Source of the DNA: Phytohabitans sp037414955
Lineage (GTDB): Bacteria; Actinomycetota; Actinomycetes; Mycobacteriales; Micromonosporaceae
DNA length: 64,000 nt
Direction of reading: 5' to 3'
Assembly (NCBI GenBank): GCA_037414955.1
Contig: JBBEWH010000165.1
Span: 29,060 to 93,059, forward strand
Shown in pieces: positions 1 through 7,841 of the stretch (its first letter is position 1; each line of letters opens with the position of its first letter). The translations under genes and the position numbers were made by a program. The notes under the pieces are model-generated. The model did no database searches and was not told the origin of the DNA. It saw only the letters and a program-made list of their open reading frames with translations.

Positions 1-50
1 CGACGGCGGTCGTGAACGCGGGCCGCCAAGCGCGGCGTGGATTCGAGGGG

Positions 51-76
51 GACATATCGGCGTTCTCCTATATGTC
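51..76. promoter_or_regulatory. inverted repeat downstream of the xylanase gene
   Basis: GACATAT and ATATGTC are exact reverse complements separated by 12 bases. It lies 45 bases beyond the stop of the minus-strand xylanase gene, so it could be a weak terminator or an operator for a gene outside the window. The stem is AT-rich and short, so its function is uncertain. Confidence 0.25.
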
Positions 77-120
77 TGGTAATGGGGCTAGCGTGAGCGA
101 CGACCCTGTCGACCTACGGG

Positions 121-1263
121 TCAGTCCTCCGACGACGACTGCGTCGTGCCGCCGGGTCCGCGCGGCGTCTGGTGGCTCTGCGCCGGCTCCGGCGGTGACG
201 AGCGGCGCTGTACGGGGAGGCGCTGAGTCGGCCGTTCTGTCGCCGATCGGCGGCGCCTCATCAGGATTCCCGTGGCAGCGCCGGCGGCCAGGAGCGCGCC
301 GGCGCCGACAAGCCAGATGACGCCCGTATTGCCGGGAGACGCGGCCGTGAGGGCCGGCACGTCGGTGTGCGCCGCCGACGGAGACACTGACGTCGAGGCC
401 GAAAGTGGCGACCTGGACGGCGCTGCCGAGGCGGAGCTCGCGGAAGCAGAGGCGGGGCTCGCGGACGCGGAGGCGGACTTCTTGGTAATCGGCGACGCCG
501 GGGGCGCGGGCGGGGCCGTCGTCGACCGCCGTGTGCTCCGGGGCGCGGCGGAGCTGCCCACCGTTATGTTTGAGCTCCCACTACTTTGATATCCCTCGGT
601 AGCCAGAACCATGTACTTGAAGCTGCCCAGATTCAATCCATAGCGGGCCCACGCGTCGAAGTGGTTGCCGGTCGTTATCGTGCCGCCGGTTCTCTTGGAC
701 CGCCGAACGCTCCAGTACTGGTGAAAAGTCGCGGTGCCTACGATGGACGGGGCGTCGTATCGCGTCGTCTGGTAGACGTCATACGTGCCGCCGTCGCTGG
801 CGACCGTGCCCTTGTGCGTTCCCGTGGGTCGGTAGGTGCCCCAGCTGTCCACGATGTAGTACTCCACGAGTGGGTCGGTCGTCCACCCGTAGAGAGTCAA
901 GTAGGCATTGCCCGACGGATTGAAGCTGCCTGAATAGCTCACACTCCTACGTCCGCCGGTACTCCAGCCCTTACCGGCGACGAAATTCCCGACGTTGCTC
1001 CATGACGTGCGGTAGCTGCCACCAGATCCGAGGGTCATGGAGACTGATCCGGCGCGGTCGGTCCAGAATGAGTAGTGATAGCCGTTGTCGTTGCCGGCCT
1101 GGTAGCCAGTCTGACCTGAGGTGATGGTCGTGTCGGCGTAGGCGGCGCCGGGCAGCATCGCCGCGGCCACGGCCGCGACCAGCGCCACGGCACAGCCACC
1201 GCGGAGGAGCAGCCCGGCGCCGCCGCGTGTGCGCCTCGTCGGGTGGGCGGGGGCGTTGTTCAT
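121..1263 (-). CDS. secreted, membrane-anchored GH11 endo-1,4-beta-xylanase
   Basis: The 380-residue product hydrolyses internal beta-1,4 bonds of xylan outside the cell. Residues 1-42 are a signal peptide (Arg-rich start, hydrophobic core, AYA cleavage site). Residues about 45-235 form a GH11 jelly-roll with the two catalytic glutamates in VEYYIVDSWG (E134) and ATEGYQSSGS (E223). An Ala/Ser/Pro-rich linker follows, then a C-terminal hydrophobic segment (GVIWLVGAGALLAAG) and an Arg-rich stop-transfer tail, so the enzyme is probably tethered to the membrane; no LPXTG motif is visible. The ATG at 1263 has GGAG nearby; a longer upstream frame is a shadow of the sigma-factor gene. The gene lies 38 bases downstream of the ECF gene in the same direction and is probably co-transcribed with it. 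Confidence 0.9.
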   Translation of the reverse strand: MNNAPAHPTRRTRGGAGLLLRGGCAVALVAAVAAAMLPGAAYADTTITSGQTGYQAGNDNGYHYSFWTDRAGSVSMTLGSGGSYRTSWSNVGNFVAGKGWSTGGRRSVSYSGSFNPSGNAYLTLYGWTTDPLVEYYIVDSWGTYRPTGTHKGTVASDGGTYDVYQTTRYDAPSIVGTATFHQYWSVRRSKRTGGTITTGNHFDAWARYGLNLGSFKYMVLATEGYQSSGSSNITVGSSAAPRSTRRSTTAPPAPPASPITKKSASASASPASASASSASAAPSRSPLSASTSVSPSAAHTDVPALTAASPGNTGVIWLVGAGALLAAGAATGILMRRRRSATERPTQRLPVQRRSSPPEPAQSHQTPRGPGGTTQSSSED

Positions 1264-1301
1264 GGAGTTCTCCAGGGGAGGACCGTTCGCGGGTTCCGCG
1301 A

Positions 1302-3077
1302 TCAGGGCTGCTGGAAGTTGGGAGTGGTCCATATCCGCTGGGCCAGGTAGTCCTTGACCCGCTTGATGTACCCCTCGGCGGCGTCGGTGTGCCAGCGCCC
1401 GGAGAAGTGCACGCCCATGCAGCCCCACGCGTCCCCGGCCTTGTACTGGGATCCGCGCTCGACCGTGTTCAGCCAGGCCATCTTGCCCTCGAAGCAGCTG
1501 CGCCAGACGGCGTACCCGTAATCGAGGTTCATGGCCGTGGACTTCTCGACGCCCGGGAACGCCGGCTTGTTGTAGGGGTAGCGGACCTGCATCATCCCGA
1601 AGCTTTCCGGGCATTTGCCCGGGGTGCCGTCCACCCCGAGACCGTGGTTGGCCGGACAGCGCGCGGCGTCGGTGCCGAAGTCGCCCTTGTTGCTCATATG
1701 CCACCAGCTCTCGATAGCGGCCTGCGCCTTGACCATGTCCTCGTCGACACCCCACTTGCAGGCCGCCCAGCGCAGGATCTGCTCGGTGGTGCCGGTGAAC
1801 TTGCCGTCGACGCGGGTCAGCGGGGCGCTCGCGCCCGGCACGGTGTGCCCCATGGTCTTGTTGGCCGTGGCGTTGGCCGCCTTGTTCTCGCGGATAGCCT
1901 TGGCGCGCACCGCGGTGGCGCACTGCGCACCCGATGGCAGCTTGGCGCCGGGCGGCAGCAACCGGAACCGGCCGGAAGACAACGCCGTCGGCGACGTGGT
2001 GGGTTTCGGGCTTGTCGACGAGGGGGATGGCGACGTGGCCGCGCTCGGGGTGGTGGTCGGTCGCGCCGATGCCGGAGCCGCAGAGGGCGTCGGCACGGTG
2101 AACGACGTCGATGCCGTCGCCGACGGCGGCGCCTCGAACGCCCCGACACCGTACGCCGCGGCCGTGCCACCGCCGAGCACCACCGTGGCGGCCACCGCGG
2201 CCACCGCCGGCTTCGCGGACAGCACCGATGCGACCTTGGCGAACCAACCAGACACATGGCCGCTACCGGCCTGAGCCAGCGCCTCGGTGGCAGCCTGCAA
2301 CGCGGGCAGGCTGAACAGTACCGGCAGCGGGACCAGGGACAACCCGACCAGCAGCCGGTCGGCCGGCACGAGATCGGTCCAGCCGTCGGCGCAGCTGTCG
2401 CACTCGCGGGTATGACGGGCGAACCGCTTGCGCCACAAGGTCGAGGGCAGGCCGTCCCAACCGCGGGCCAGATGGGCAAGCTGTCCGCACCGCGGCGATG
2501 CCCGCAGCGCCCGCACGATCGCGCGGGCCGCGTCCAACTGCTGCCTCATCCGCTGTACCCGCACGGTCGCCTGATGTGGTGTCAGTTCCAGCGCAGCCGC
2601 CAGGTCCGAGCGGGTCAGCTCACCGGCGGCCTCCAGCCACCACAGCGATAGCAGATGACGGTCGTCGTCGTCGAGCCACCGGGTCGCCTCGGCGACCTCC
2701 CGGCGTTGGCCCCGCAGGCCGAGCTTGGCGATGGTCAGGTCCACGAAGTCGGCCCCGGGGTCGGTGACGTCCACGTCCAGATCCGTACGCGGCACCGAAC
2801 GGCTGTTGGTCCGCCAACGCCCGCGCACCTGATGGACCGCGATCGCCGCCAGCCACGACCGGAACCGTTGCGGGTCGCGCAGGCCGGGCAGCCCGCGCAC
2901 CGCATGCAACATGGTCTCCTGCACGACGTCATCGACATCCGGGTGTCCGGTCATCGCGCGGCCGACGATGTTGTACACCAACGGCAGACATGCCCCAACA
3001 AGATCATCTACGGCCTGCTGGTTTCCGGCGATCGCCGCGCCCACCATGACCGGATCAAACCTGACTTCTTGGGACAT
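1302..3077 (-). CDS. ECF sigma factor fused to zinc finger, membrane span and SLT-like domain
   Basis: The 591-residue protein starts with sigma-70 region 2 (about 25-90, PDVDDVVQETMLHAVRG) and region 4 (about 135-190), so it should direct RNA polymerase. It continues with an HxxxCxxC zinc-finger motif (RHTRECDSC, 221-229), as in anti-sigma factors, a hydrophobic segment (about 286-314) and a Pro/Ser/Thr linker (315-366). The C-terminal domain (about 430-585) resembles lysozyme/soluble lytic transglycosylase: a candidate catalytic Glu in KAQAAIES (E456) and an SFGMMQV motif near 493-499. ECF groups with fused zinc fingers and extracytoplasmic tails are known in actinobacteria. The implied topology is cytoplasmic sigma, outside glycan sensor or hydrolase. 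ATG 3077 is chosen because homology begins there and AAAGG lies upstream. The xylanase gene is its probable operon partner and target. Confidence 0.85.
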   Translation of the reverse strand: MSQEVRFDPVMVGAAIAGNQQAVDDLVGACLPLVYNIVGRAMTGHPDVDDVVQETMLHAVRGLPGLRDPQRFRSWLAAIAVHQVRGRWRTNSRSVPRTDLDVDVTDPGADFVDLTIAKLGLRGQRREVAEATRWLDDDDRHLLSLWWLEAAGELTRSDLAAALELTPHQATVRVQRMRQQLDAARAIVRALRASPRCGQLAHLARGWDGLPSTLWRKRFARHTRECDSCADGWTDLVPADRLLVGLSLVPLPVLFSLPALQAATEALAQAGSGHVSGWFAKVASVLSAKPAVAAVAATVVLGGGTAAAYGVGAFEAPPSATASTSFTVPTPSAAPASARPTTTPSAATSPSPSSTSPKPTTSPTALSSGRFRLLPPGAKLPSGAQCATAVRAKAIRENKAANATANKTMGHTVPGASAPLTRVDGKFTGTTEQILRWAACKWGVDEDMVKAQAAIESWWHMSNKGDFGTDAARCPANHGLGVDGTPGKCPESFGMMQVRYPYNKPAFPGVEKSTAMNLDYGYAVWRSCFEGKMAWLNTVERGSQYKAGDAWGCMGVHFSGRWHTDAAEGYIKRVKDYLAQRIWTTPNFQQP

Positions 3078-3383
3078 CTGTATCGACCTTTCGCGCCGGT
3101 ACCATCGGCATCTCGTTGCTCTCTGACATAGGAGATGCGTCCGGGCAGGCAGCATCGCAGAAATTCCGCAAAATGATGTTGAGGATCTTCCCGTGGTCGG
3201 CGGTTGCGGCACAACCACGCGCCGGATCAACCCCCTTGACGCGGGCGGGTGTTCCAGACAACACTCTCGCAACCAGAACGCTACGGAGGCGAGGCGCCGA
3301 TCCGGCCGGCCGCGGGGGCGGGAGTCAGGTGACGGTGCACGCCGATGCGGTCCGTCAATCGCTCGTCTAAGCGAAGAGGCGAT

Positions 3384-3518
3384 ATGTTCCAGTATGTTAG
3401 CGCTAACAAAGACTCGCCACGCCCCGCGGGCTTGCGGCTGGCCGACGTGCGACAGGTCTTCGTCAAGGCCGTGTCCGCCGAGGTCCGGGCGCACGACCGC
3501 CGGATGATCCGGTCTTGA
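3384..3518 (+). CDS. possible small ORF, 44 residues
   Basis: An ATG preceded by AAGAGG opens a 44-residue frame with coding-like third-position GC, ending LADVRQVFVKAVSAEVRAHD and a short basic tail. It resembles no family I recognise and may be either a short protein or the surviving 5' end of a lost gene. A LacI-type palindrome overlaps codons 4-9. It lies in the 470-base space upstream of the ECF gene; apart from this ORF and the palindrome nothing else was seen there. Confidence 0.3.
   Translation: MFQYVSANKDSPRPAGLRLADVRQVFVKAVSAEVRAHDRRMIRS
3395..3408. promoter_or_regulatory. LacI-family operator-like palindrome
   Basis: TGTTAGCGCTAACA is a perfect 14-base palindrome with the central CG typical of LacI/GalR-family operators controlling sugar and plant-polymer genes in actinobacteria. 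No LacI gene occurs in the window. The site is about 320 bases upstream of the ECF/xylanase operon, the most plausible target, although a role for a deleted gene on the plus strand is equally possible. Confidence 0.6.
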
Positions 3519-3544
3519 CCATCGGTACAGCCGTTGGCGCCGGC

Positions 3545-4388
3545 TCAGAACAGCAGTACGGGGCGCCCCCGCACACCGCCCACTTCGAAGAGCCGCTGCG
3601 CCTCTCCCGCCTGTTCGGCTGGATACGTTGCCGCGACGCGGAGCGTGAGGGTGCCGGACTCGGCCTGGTCGCGTAGGTCCGTCAGGGCTGTTGTGTCCCG
3701 GAGGCGGTCGTCTACGAACAGGTCGTACATCCACACGGGCAGCCAGCGCACGCCACGGTCCGTGGCTCCAGTGAACCCCCGAACGGTCACGATGCTTCCG
3801 CCGTCGCGGGCCGCTGCGGTCACCGCTGCGTCCATCACCGCGCCGTCGATGATTCCGTCCGTACCGGCGGGGCGCAGCTCACGGACCCGTTCGGCGAATC
3901 CGTCTCCGCGGGGGAGCACGTGATCGGCGCCCAGGCCGATGACGATGTCCCGGTCCTTCTCCGCCGCGTCGGCGATCACCGTCAGCCCGGCGGCCTTGGC
4001 CAGCTGCACCGCGTATCCGCCGAGCGCACCGGCCGCGCCGGTCACCGCGACCGTCGCTCCGGGGGACAGGTCGAGGGCGTCTAGCGCCATCCGCGCGGTC
4101 AGCCCGTTCATGGGCAGGGTCGACGCTGCCGTCAGGTCGGCCCCCTTCGGCGCGCGGACCACCGATTCCGCGGGTGCCACCACGTACTCCGCCTGCGCGC
4201 CCAGCGTCAGTTTCGGCTCCAGCAGAGCTATCACCTCGGCGCCGAACTACCAGTTCCCCGCGCACTCCCTCGCCGACCTCATCGATCGTTCCGGCCGCGT
4301 CCCACCCGTACACGTACTCGTCGGCGGGCGGAAACTTGTCGGGCCTGAACTCCGCGATGATCAGGCCGTCGAGCAAGTGCTGGCACAC
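3545..4388 (-). pseudogene. frameshifted MDR-family zinc-type oxidoreductase
   Basis: Two overlapping minus-strand frames together encode most of a quinone-oxidoreductase-like alcohol dehydrogenase. The N-terminal piece (from 4388) contains PADEYVYGWDAAGTIDEVGE. Near 4245-4250 the frame changes and the rest continues as EVIALLEPKLTLGAQAEYVV, followed by the Rossmann motif VAVTGAAGALGGYAVQLAKA and a normal C-terminus (GRPVLLF). The extreme N-terminus is also missing. It is therefore a decayed NAD(P)H-dependent reductase. Its upstream end overlaps a TetR fragment on the other strand, suggesting a deletion joined the two remnants. Confidence 0.75.
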
Positions 4389-4562
4389 GCGGTGTCACGC
4401 GGCGATCTGCCCCCGCGCCAGGCCGATCCGTCAGGAGGTCATCCGATCGCGGTCTCCGCCGCGATCGCTCTCCTGATCCACTGGCCTCTTGTTCGCGGTC
4501 GGCAGGTCACCGAAGACGACATCGCGGCGATCGTCGACGCCGTCCTCATGCCTTCGCTCTGA
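4369..4562 (+). pseudogene. TetR-family C-terminal fragment
   Basis: The frame reads EQVLAHAVSRGDLPP and ends with VTEDDIAAIVDAVLMPSL, the usual last helices of a TetR-family ligand-binding domain. No helix-turn-helix precedes it: the sequence upstream is the opposite-strand oxidoreductase remnant. It is a truncated leftover. Confidence 0.55.
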
Positions 4563-4751
4563 CAGCCAGGTCCATCTACGACAGCCCGGAAGCCTTCGGC
4601 GGGAAGGCTGCCGCGGTCTTGGCATGGAAACCGCCGGTCCCGTGCCAGCGACGCGTTGTCCCCGCACGGGCGTGGCGATTTCGCGGTTCCGGGACGGCGT
4701 CGGCGCCGGGGCGTGTCATCGTCGGTCACATCGCCCACCGATCGTAGTATT

Positions 4752-4759
4752 ACGTACGT
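4752..4759. promoter_or_regulatory. palindrome in the promoter of the 4819 TetR gene
   Basis: ACGTACGT lies about 60 bases before the GTG start in an AT-richer stretch (GTATTACGTACGTC) likely to hold the promoter. It could be an autoregulatory operator. It resembles the ATGGTCGTA sites near the paralogous regulator only weakly. Confidence 0.25.
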
Positions 4760-4818
4760 CAGGCTACAATTGGAGGTGGTGGTGCCGGGGCGGCCCTGGC
4801 GAGCATGTGGAGGTGTCT

Positions 4819-5391
4819 GTGGCGCGCTACGGCAAGGAGCACAAGGAGGCGACGCGGCGGCGCATCCTCGAGGTGGCCGGTCATCGGTTCAAGCAGGACG
4901 GCATCGACGGTTCCGGTGTCGCGACGCTGATGGCGGACGCGGGATTGACCAACGGTGCGTTCTACGCCCATTTCGCTTCCAAGGACGACCTGGTCGCCAA
5001 CGTCGTCGCCGACCAGTTGAGTACCCAGGTGCGGAGTTTCAGCGCGCTCCCGCCCGACCGGGCGGCGCTGGAGGCGTTCCTCCGCGAATACCTGTCGCCG
5101 CAGCACCGGGACAACCCTGGCGCCGGATGCCCGTCGGCTGCCCTACTCGATGAGATCGGGCGCTGCACGCCCGGCACGAAGGAGGCCTACACCGACGGCG
5201 CGCGAGCCATCGTGGACGAAATCGCCGTCCGCCTGGCTCCTGACGATCCGCAGTCCGCGCGTGGCAAGGCGCTGGGGTTGTACACGATGGCGGTGGGAAC
5301 GCTGCAACTATCCCGCGCGCTGTCCGACCCGAAGCTCGCCGACGAGGTCCTTGAGCACGGCATCCAGAACACCCTGGCGTTTCTTCGCTGA
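4819..5391 (+). CDS. TetR/AcrR-family transcriptional regulator
   Basis: The 190-residue protein has an N-terminal TetR helix-turn-helix (about residues 10-55: ATRRRILEVAG, then GVATLMADAGLTNGAFYAHF) and an all-alpha effector domain with the GCPSAALLDEIG signature of one common TetR subgroup. The GTG at 4819 has GGAGG five bases upstream and matches the RYGKEHK start of its paralogue at 6865-7449; an open frame extends further upstream without support. It probably represses itself and a neighbouring detoxification-type enzyme gene, but its original target may be among the broken genes around it. Confidence 0.88.
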   Translation: MARYGKEHKEATRRRILEVAGHRFKQDGIDGSGVATLMADAGLTNGAFYAHFASKDDLVANVVADQLSTQVRSFSALPPDRAALEAFLREYLSPQHRDNPGAGCPSAALLDEIGRCTPGTKEAYTDGARAIVDEIAVRLAPDDPQSARGKALGLYTMAVGTLQLSRALSDPKLADEVLEHGIQNTLAFLR

Positions 5392-5500
5392 GCACCACGT
5401 GAGGCGTTCCGCGGCGGCGCTGACAGCTGCGATCGGCTATATCCGCGCGGTATCCCCAGCCCGGTCGAGCGTCGTGCCGCTTCCCAACGCCGATTGAAGT

Positions 5501-5517
5501 ATGGTCGTAATGCAATT
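5501..5517 (+). promoter_or_regulatory. ATGGTCGTAA half-site
   Basis: ATGGTCGTAATGCAATT matches the left arm of the perfect inverted repeat at 7574-7594. It lies between the TetR gene and the PaaX remnant. It probably marks the promoter of a gene once controlled by one of the TetR paralogues; the right arm is missing. Confidence 0.4.
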
Positions 5518-5544
5518 GCTCCGCAAGCCCGCGGAGCTGATGAG

Positions 5545-5847
5545 ATGAAGAGAGCAGGCCCACACGGGAACGGGTGCTGCGGCGAGGCCCTGGTCGCCAG
5601 GAACCGGCTGATGGACGCGTACCGCCGGTTCCCGGCCATCGATCGGCAATTACCGCAGCGCCTGATGCCCACCGGCTGGCCACGTGAACAGGCCAGATTC
5701 CTGTTCGAGCACGGCTACGACGGACTGGGCGGGCACGCCGAAGAGCGGGTACGCGAGATCCTCACCTCGGCGGGGCTCGACGTCCCCGCCGGCCTCGGGC
5801 ACCACACCGTCGCGCAGCTGAACACACCCTCGTGGCAGGCCGACTGA
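5545..5847 (+). pseudogene. PaaX-like regulator C-terminal fragment
   Basis: The frame encodes LVARNRLMDAYRRFPAIDRQ followed by LPQRLMPTGWPREQARFLFE, which resembles the C-terminal domain of PaaX-family regulators (LPxxLLPxxWP then a helix). The winged-helix N-terminus is absent and the first 15 codons are unrelated. It is 101 residues from its ATG against roughly 270-300 for the family, so it is a truncated remnant, although a short product cannot be excluded. Confidence 0.5.
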
Positions 5848-5866
5848 CGACGCGGGCTAGAGACGG

Positions 5867-6754
5867 TTACCGGAGGAACTGCGACAGGGCGGCTGCCGTG
5901 GCTGCGGGTGCTTCCTCAGCGAGAAAATGTCCGGCGGAGGTGATGGCGTTCGTGGACACGTCGGTGGCGTAGGCCTGCCAGACGGCTGCGACGTCGTAGT
6001 GCCGGCCGACGAACCCCGCGGTGCCCCACATCACGAGCAGCGGGCAGGTGATCCGGTCGCCGCCGGTGTAGCCGGCTTCGTCGTGCTCCAGGTCGATGGT
6101 TGCCGCCGCGCGGTAGTCCTCGCAGCTCGCCGCGATGGCGGCGGGGTCGCGGAAGTGCGTGACGTACTGGTCGACGGCGGCCTCGTCGAACGTCTGGCCG
6201 CCGGCGGACCAGGCTGCCAGCTTCGCGCGCAGGTAGAACTCAGGGTCGCCGCCGATGAGTCGCTCCGGGAATCCGGGCGGCTGGGCGAGGAAGAACCAAT
6301 GTTCGTAGGCCATCGCGAGGGCTGTGTCCGCGGTGGCGAAGACGTGCCGGGTGGGCACGATGTCCAGGACGGCGGCGCGACCCACCCGGGCGGGGTGATC
6401 GAGGCACATCCGGTGCACGACGCGGGCGCCGCGGTCGTGTCCGACCACGGCGAAGCTGTCGAAGCCGAGACTCGCCATCACCGCGACCTGGTCCGCGGCC
6501 ATCGCGCGCTTGCTGTACTCGGCATGGTCGGCTCCGGCGACCGGTTTCGCGGAGCCGCCGTAGCCGCGCAGATCCGTCAGCACGACGGTGTGACGCTCCG
6601 CCAGGATCGGTGCGACCTGATGCCACATCACATGCGTCTGCGGATAGCCGTGCAGCAGCAGCACCGGTGGGCCGGTGCCGGCTGTCCGGCCGGTGATGCG
6701 GATCCCGCCGACGTCCACCTCGATCGGTGCGAACCCCGCGAGCAGCTGTGCCAT
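5867..6754 (-). CDS. alpha/beta hydrolase, haloacetate dehalogenase-like
   Basis: The 295-residue protein is an alpha/beta hydrolase with an aspartate nucleophile in VVGHDRGARVVHRM, an oxyanion-hole HGYPQT and a C-terminal catalytic His in SAGHFLAEEAP, a set shared by haloacetate dehalogenases and epoxide hydrolases. The cap-region phrase SCEDYRAAATIDLEHD is typical of fluoroacetate dehalogenase-like enzymes. ATG 6754 is chosen because GGGAG precedes it and homologues begin near there; an in-frame start at 6829 would add 25 atypical residues. It is cytoplasmic (no signal peptide). The adjacent, co-oriented TetR gene is a likely regulator. Substrate is uncertain. Confidence 0.85.
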   Translation of the reverse strand: MAQLLAGFAPIEVDVGGIRITGRTAGTGPPVLLLHGYPQTHVMWHQVAPILAERHTVVLTDLRGYGGSAKPVAGADHAEYSKRAMAADQVAVMASLGFDSFAVVGHDRGARVVHRMCLDHPARVGRAAVLDIVPTRHVFATADTALAMAYEHWFFLAQPPGFPERLIGGDPEFYLRAKLAAWSAGGQTFDEAAVDQYVTHFRDPAAIAASCEDYRAAATIDLEHDEAGYTGGDRITCPLLVMWGTAGFVGRHYDVAAVWQAYATDVSTNAITSAGHFLAEEAPAATAAALSQFLR

Positions 6755-6864
6755 GTCGCCCACTCCCGCCTCGGTGAGGTGCGCCGCGTACACGGCGTAC
6801 CCCATGCTCCCCCTGGGCTCCGGCGCCACGTGCGAGACACCGACGCCCGTGCTCGACCGGCGCC

Positions 6865-7449
6865 CTATCGCGGGCCTTCGGTGCCGAGCAAGGTGAGTGC
6901 GCTCTGGATGCCCTGTTCGAGGACGATGTCCGCGAGCTGCTGATCGACCAGAGCCCGGGAAAGTTGCAGCGTCCCCACCATCAGGGCGTAGATGCTGAAC
7001 GTCTGCGCGCGCGCCGACCGCGGGTCGTGGGGCGCCACCCGGGCGGCGACGTCGTCGATGACGGTGAGCACCCCGTCGGTGTACGCGCGCCTGGTCGCGT
7101 CCGCGCTGCGGGCGATCTCGTCGAGCAGGGCGGCCGACGGGCAGCCGTGCTCGGGGCTGTCGCGGTGCTGCACCGAGAGATAAGCACGCAGGATCTGCTC
7201 GACCCCGGCATGGCCGGGCGCCGCCGCGCCGAGGGTCTCGTGCTGCTCGCGGAGCTGGTCGGCGACCGCGGAAGCGACCAGGTCGTCCTTGGAGTCGAAG
7301 TGGGCGTAGAAGGCGCCGTTGGTCAGTCCCGCGTCGGCCATGAGCGCGGCGATCCCCGAGCCGTCGATGCCGTCGGCCTTGAACCGGCGGCCGGCCGTCT
7401 CGATGATCCGCCGCCGCGTCGCCTGCTTGCGTTCTCTTCCGTATCGCAC
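6865..7449 (-). CDS. TetR/AcrR-family transcriptional regulator (paralogue)
   Basis: The 194-residue product is a close paralogue of the regulator at 4819-5391: both share ATRRRI, DGIDGSG, ALMADAGLTNGAFYAHF (TLMADAG in the other) and the CPSAALLDEI segment. GTG 7449 follows GGAG and matches the paralogue's start; the frame is open to 7518. ACGACCATAA lies in its promoter (7511-7520) and a perfect TGGTCGT-N7-ACGACCA repeat sits 125 bases away in front of the plus-strand genes, implying control of itself and the divergent SDR/hydrolase unit. Confidence 0.88.
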   Translation of the reverse strand: MRYGRERKQATRRRIIETAGRRFKADGIDGSGIAALMADAGLTNGAFYAHFDSKDDLVASAVADQLREQHETLGAAAPGHAGVEQILRAYLSVQHRDSPEHGCPSAALLDEIARSADATRRAYTDGVLTVIDDVAARVAPHDPRSARAQTFSIYALMVGTLQLSRALVDQQLADIVLEQGIQSALTLLGTEGPR

Positions 7450-7508
7450 CCCGCGCGCTCCTTCACTCGTCCGGCCGGCCACTGGCCGCAGCATCCGGCA
7501 CATTGAGC

Positions 7509-7520
7509 GTACGACCATAA
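7509..7520. promoter_or_regulatory. operator half-site in the TetR promoter
   Basis: GTACGACCATAA contains the ACGACCA arm of the palindrome at 7574-7594, in the AT-rich segment upstream of the minus-strand TetR start at 7449. It is probably an autoregulatory site. Confidence 0.45.
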
Positions 7521-7563
7521 TTTAATTTCTCCCAACCTATTGCACCCCGCTCCACTCTCGCCG

Positions 7564-7594
7564 TATGGTCGTATGGTCGTAATACAAACGACCA
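7564..7594. promoter_or_regulatory. TetR operator: perfect inverted repeat with repeated half-site
   Basis: TGGTCGT (7574-7580) and ACGACCA (7588-7594) are exact inverted copies with a 7-base spacer. A further TATGGTCG copy directly precedes it (7564-7571). The repeat ends 11 bases before the ATG of the collapsed SDR gene, so a bound repressor would block the promoter or translation start. The same arm occurs at 5501 and 7511. Confidence 0.65.
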
Positions 7595-7605
7595 GGGAGT
7601 CGACG

Positions 7606-7731
7606 ATGACAGCGACACAGCCGGTGGCACTCGTGACGGGGGCGTCCTGGGGCATCAGCTTGCTGCGCCGCATCGTGCAGGCCCGGACCTTCGACAAGAC
7701 CGCCCGCAAACTCAACCGGATGCCCAGCTGA
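7606..7731 (+). pseudogene. collapsed short-chain dehydrogenase (internal deletion)
   Basis: The 41-residue frame begins with a typical SDR N-terminus (MTATQPVALVTGASWGI) and passes directly into a typical SDR C-terminal tail (FDKTARKLNRMPS). About 230 central residues, including the Tyr-x-x-x-Lys active site, are missing, so it is an in-frame internal-deletion remnant. It retains the operator and the first position of the regulated unit ahead of the hydrolase at 7842. Confidence 0.7.
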
Positions 7732-7841
7732 CGCTCACCTTCGAACCGGCGAATACGGCTTTACGGCATACCAACACCCAGTTCCAGCACACAACCGGCT
7801 GCGCACGACGAGCGTGCCCAGCACACCGAAGGAGAGTCATC

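Noticed and set aside
3077..3734. Longer N-terminal extension of the sigma-factor frame
   Set aside because: The open frame continues upstream but has no coding bias or sigma homology there; the ATG at 3077 with AAAGG and the family start fits better.
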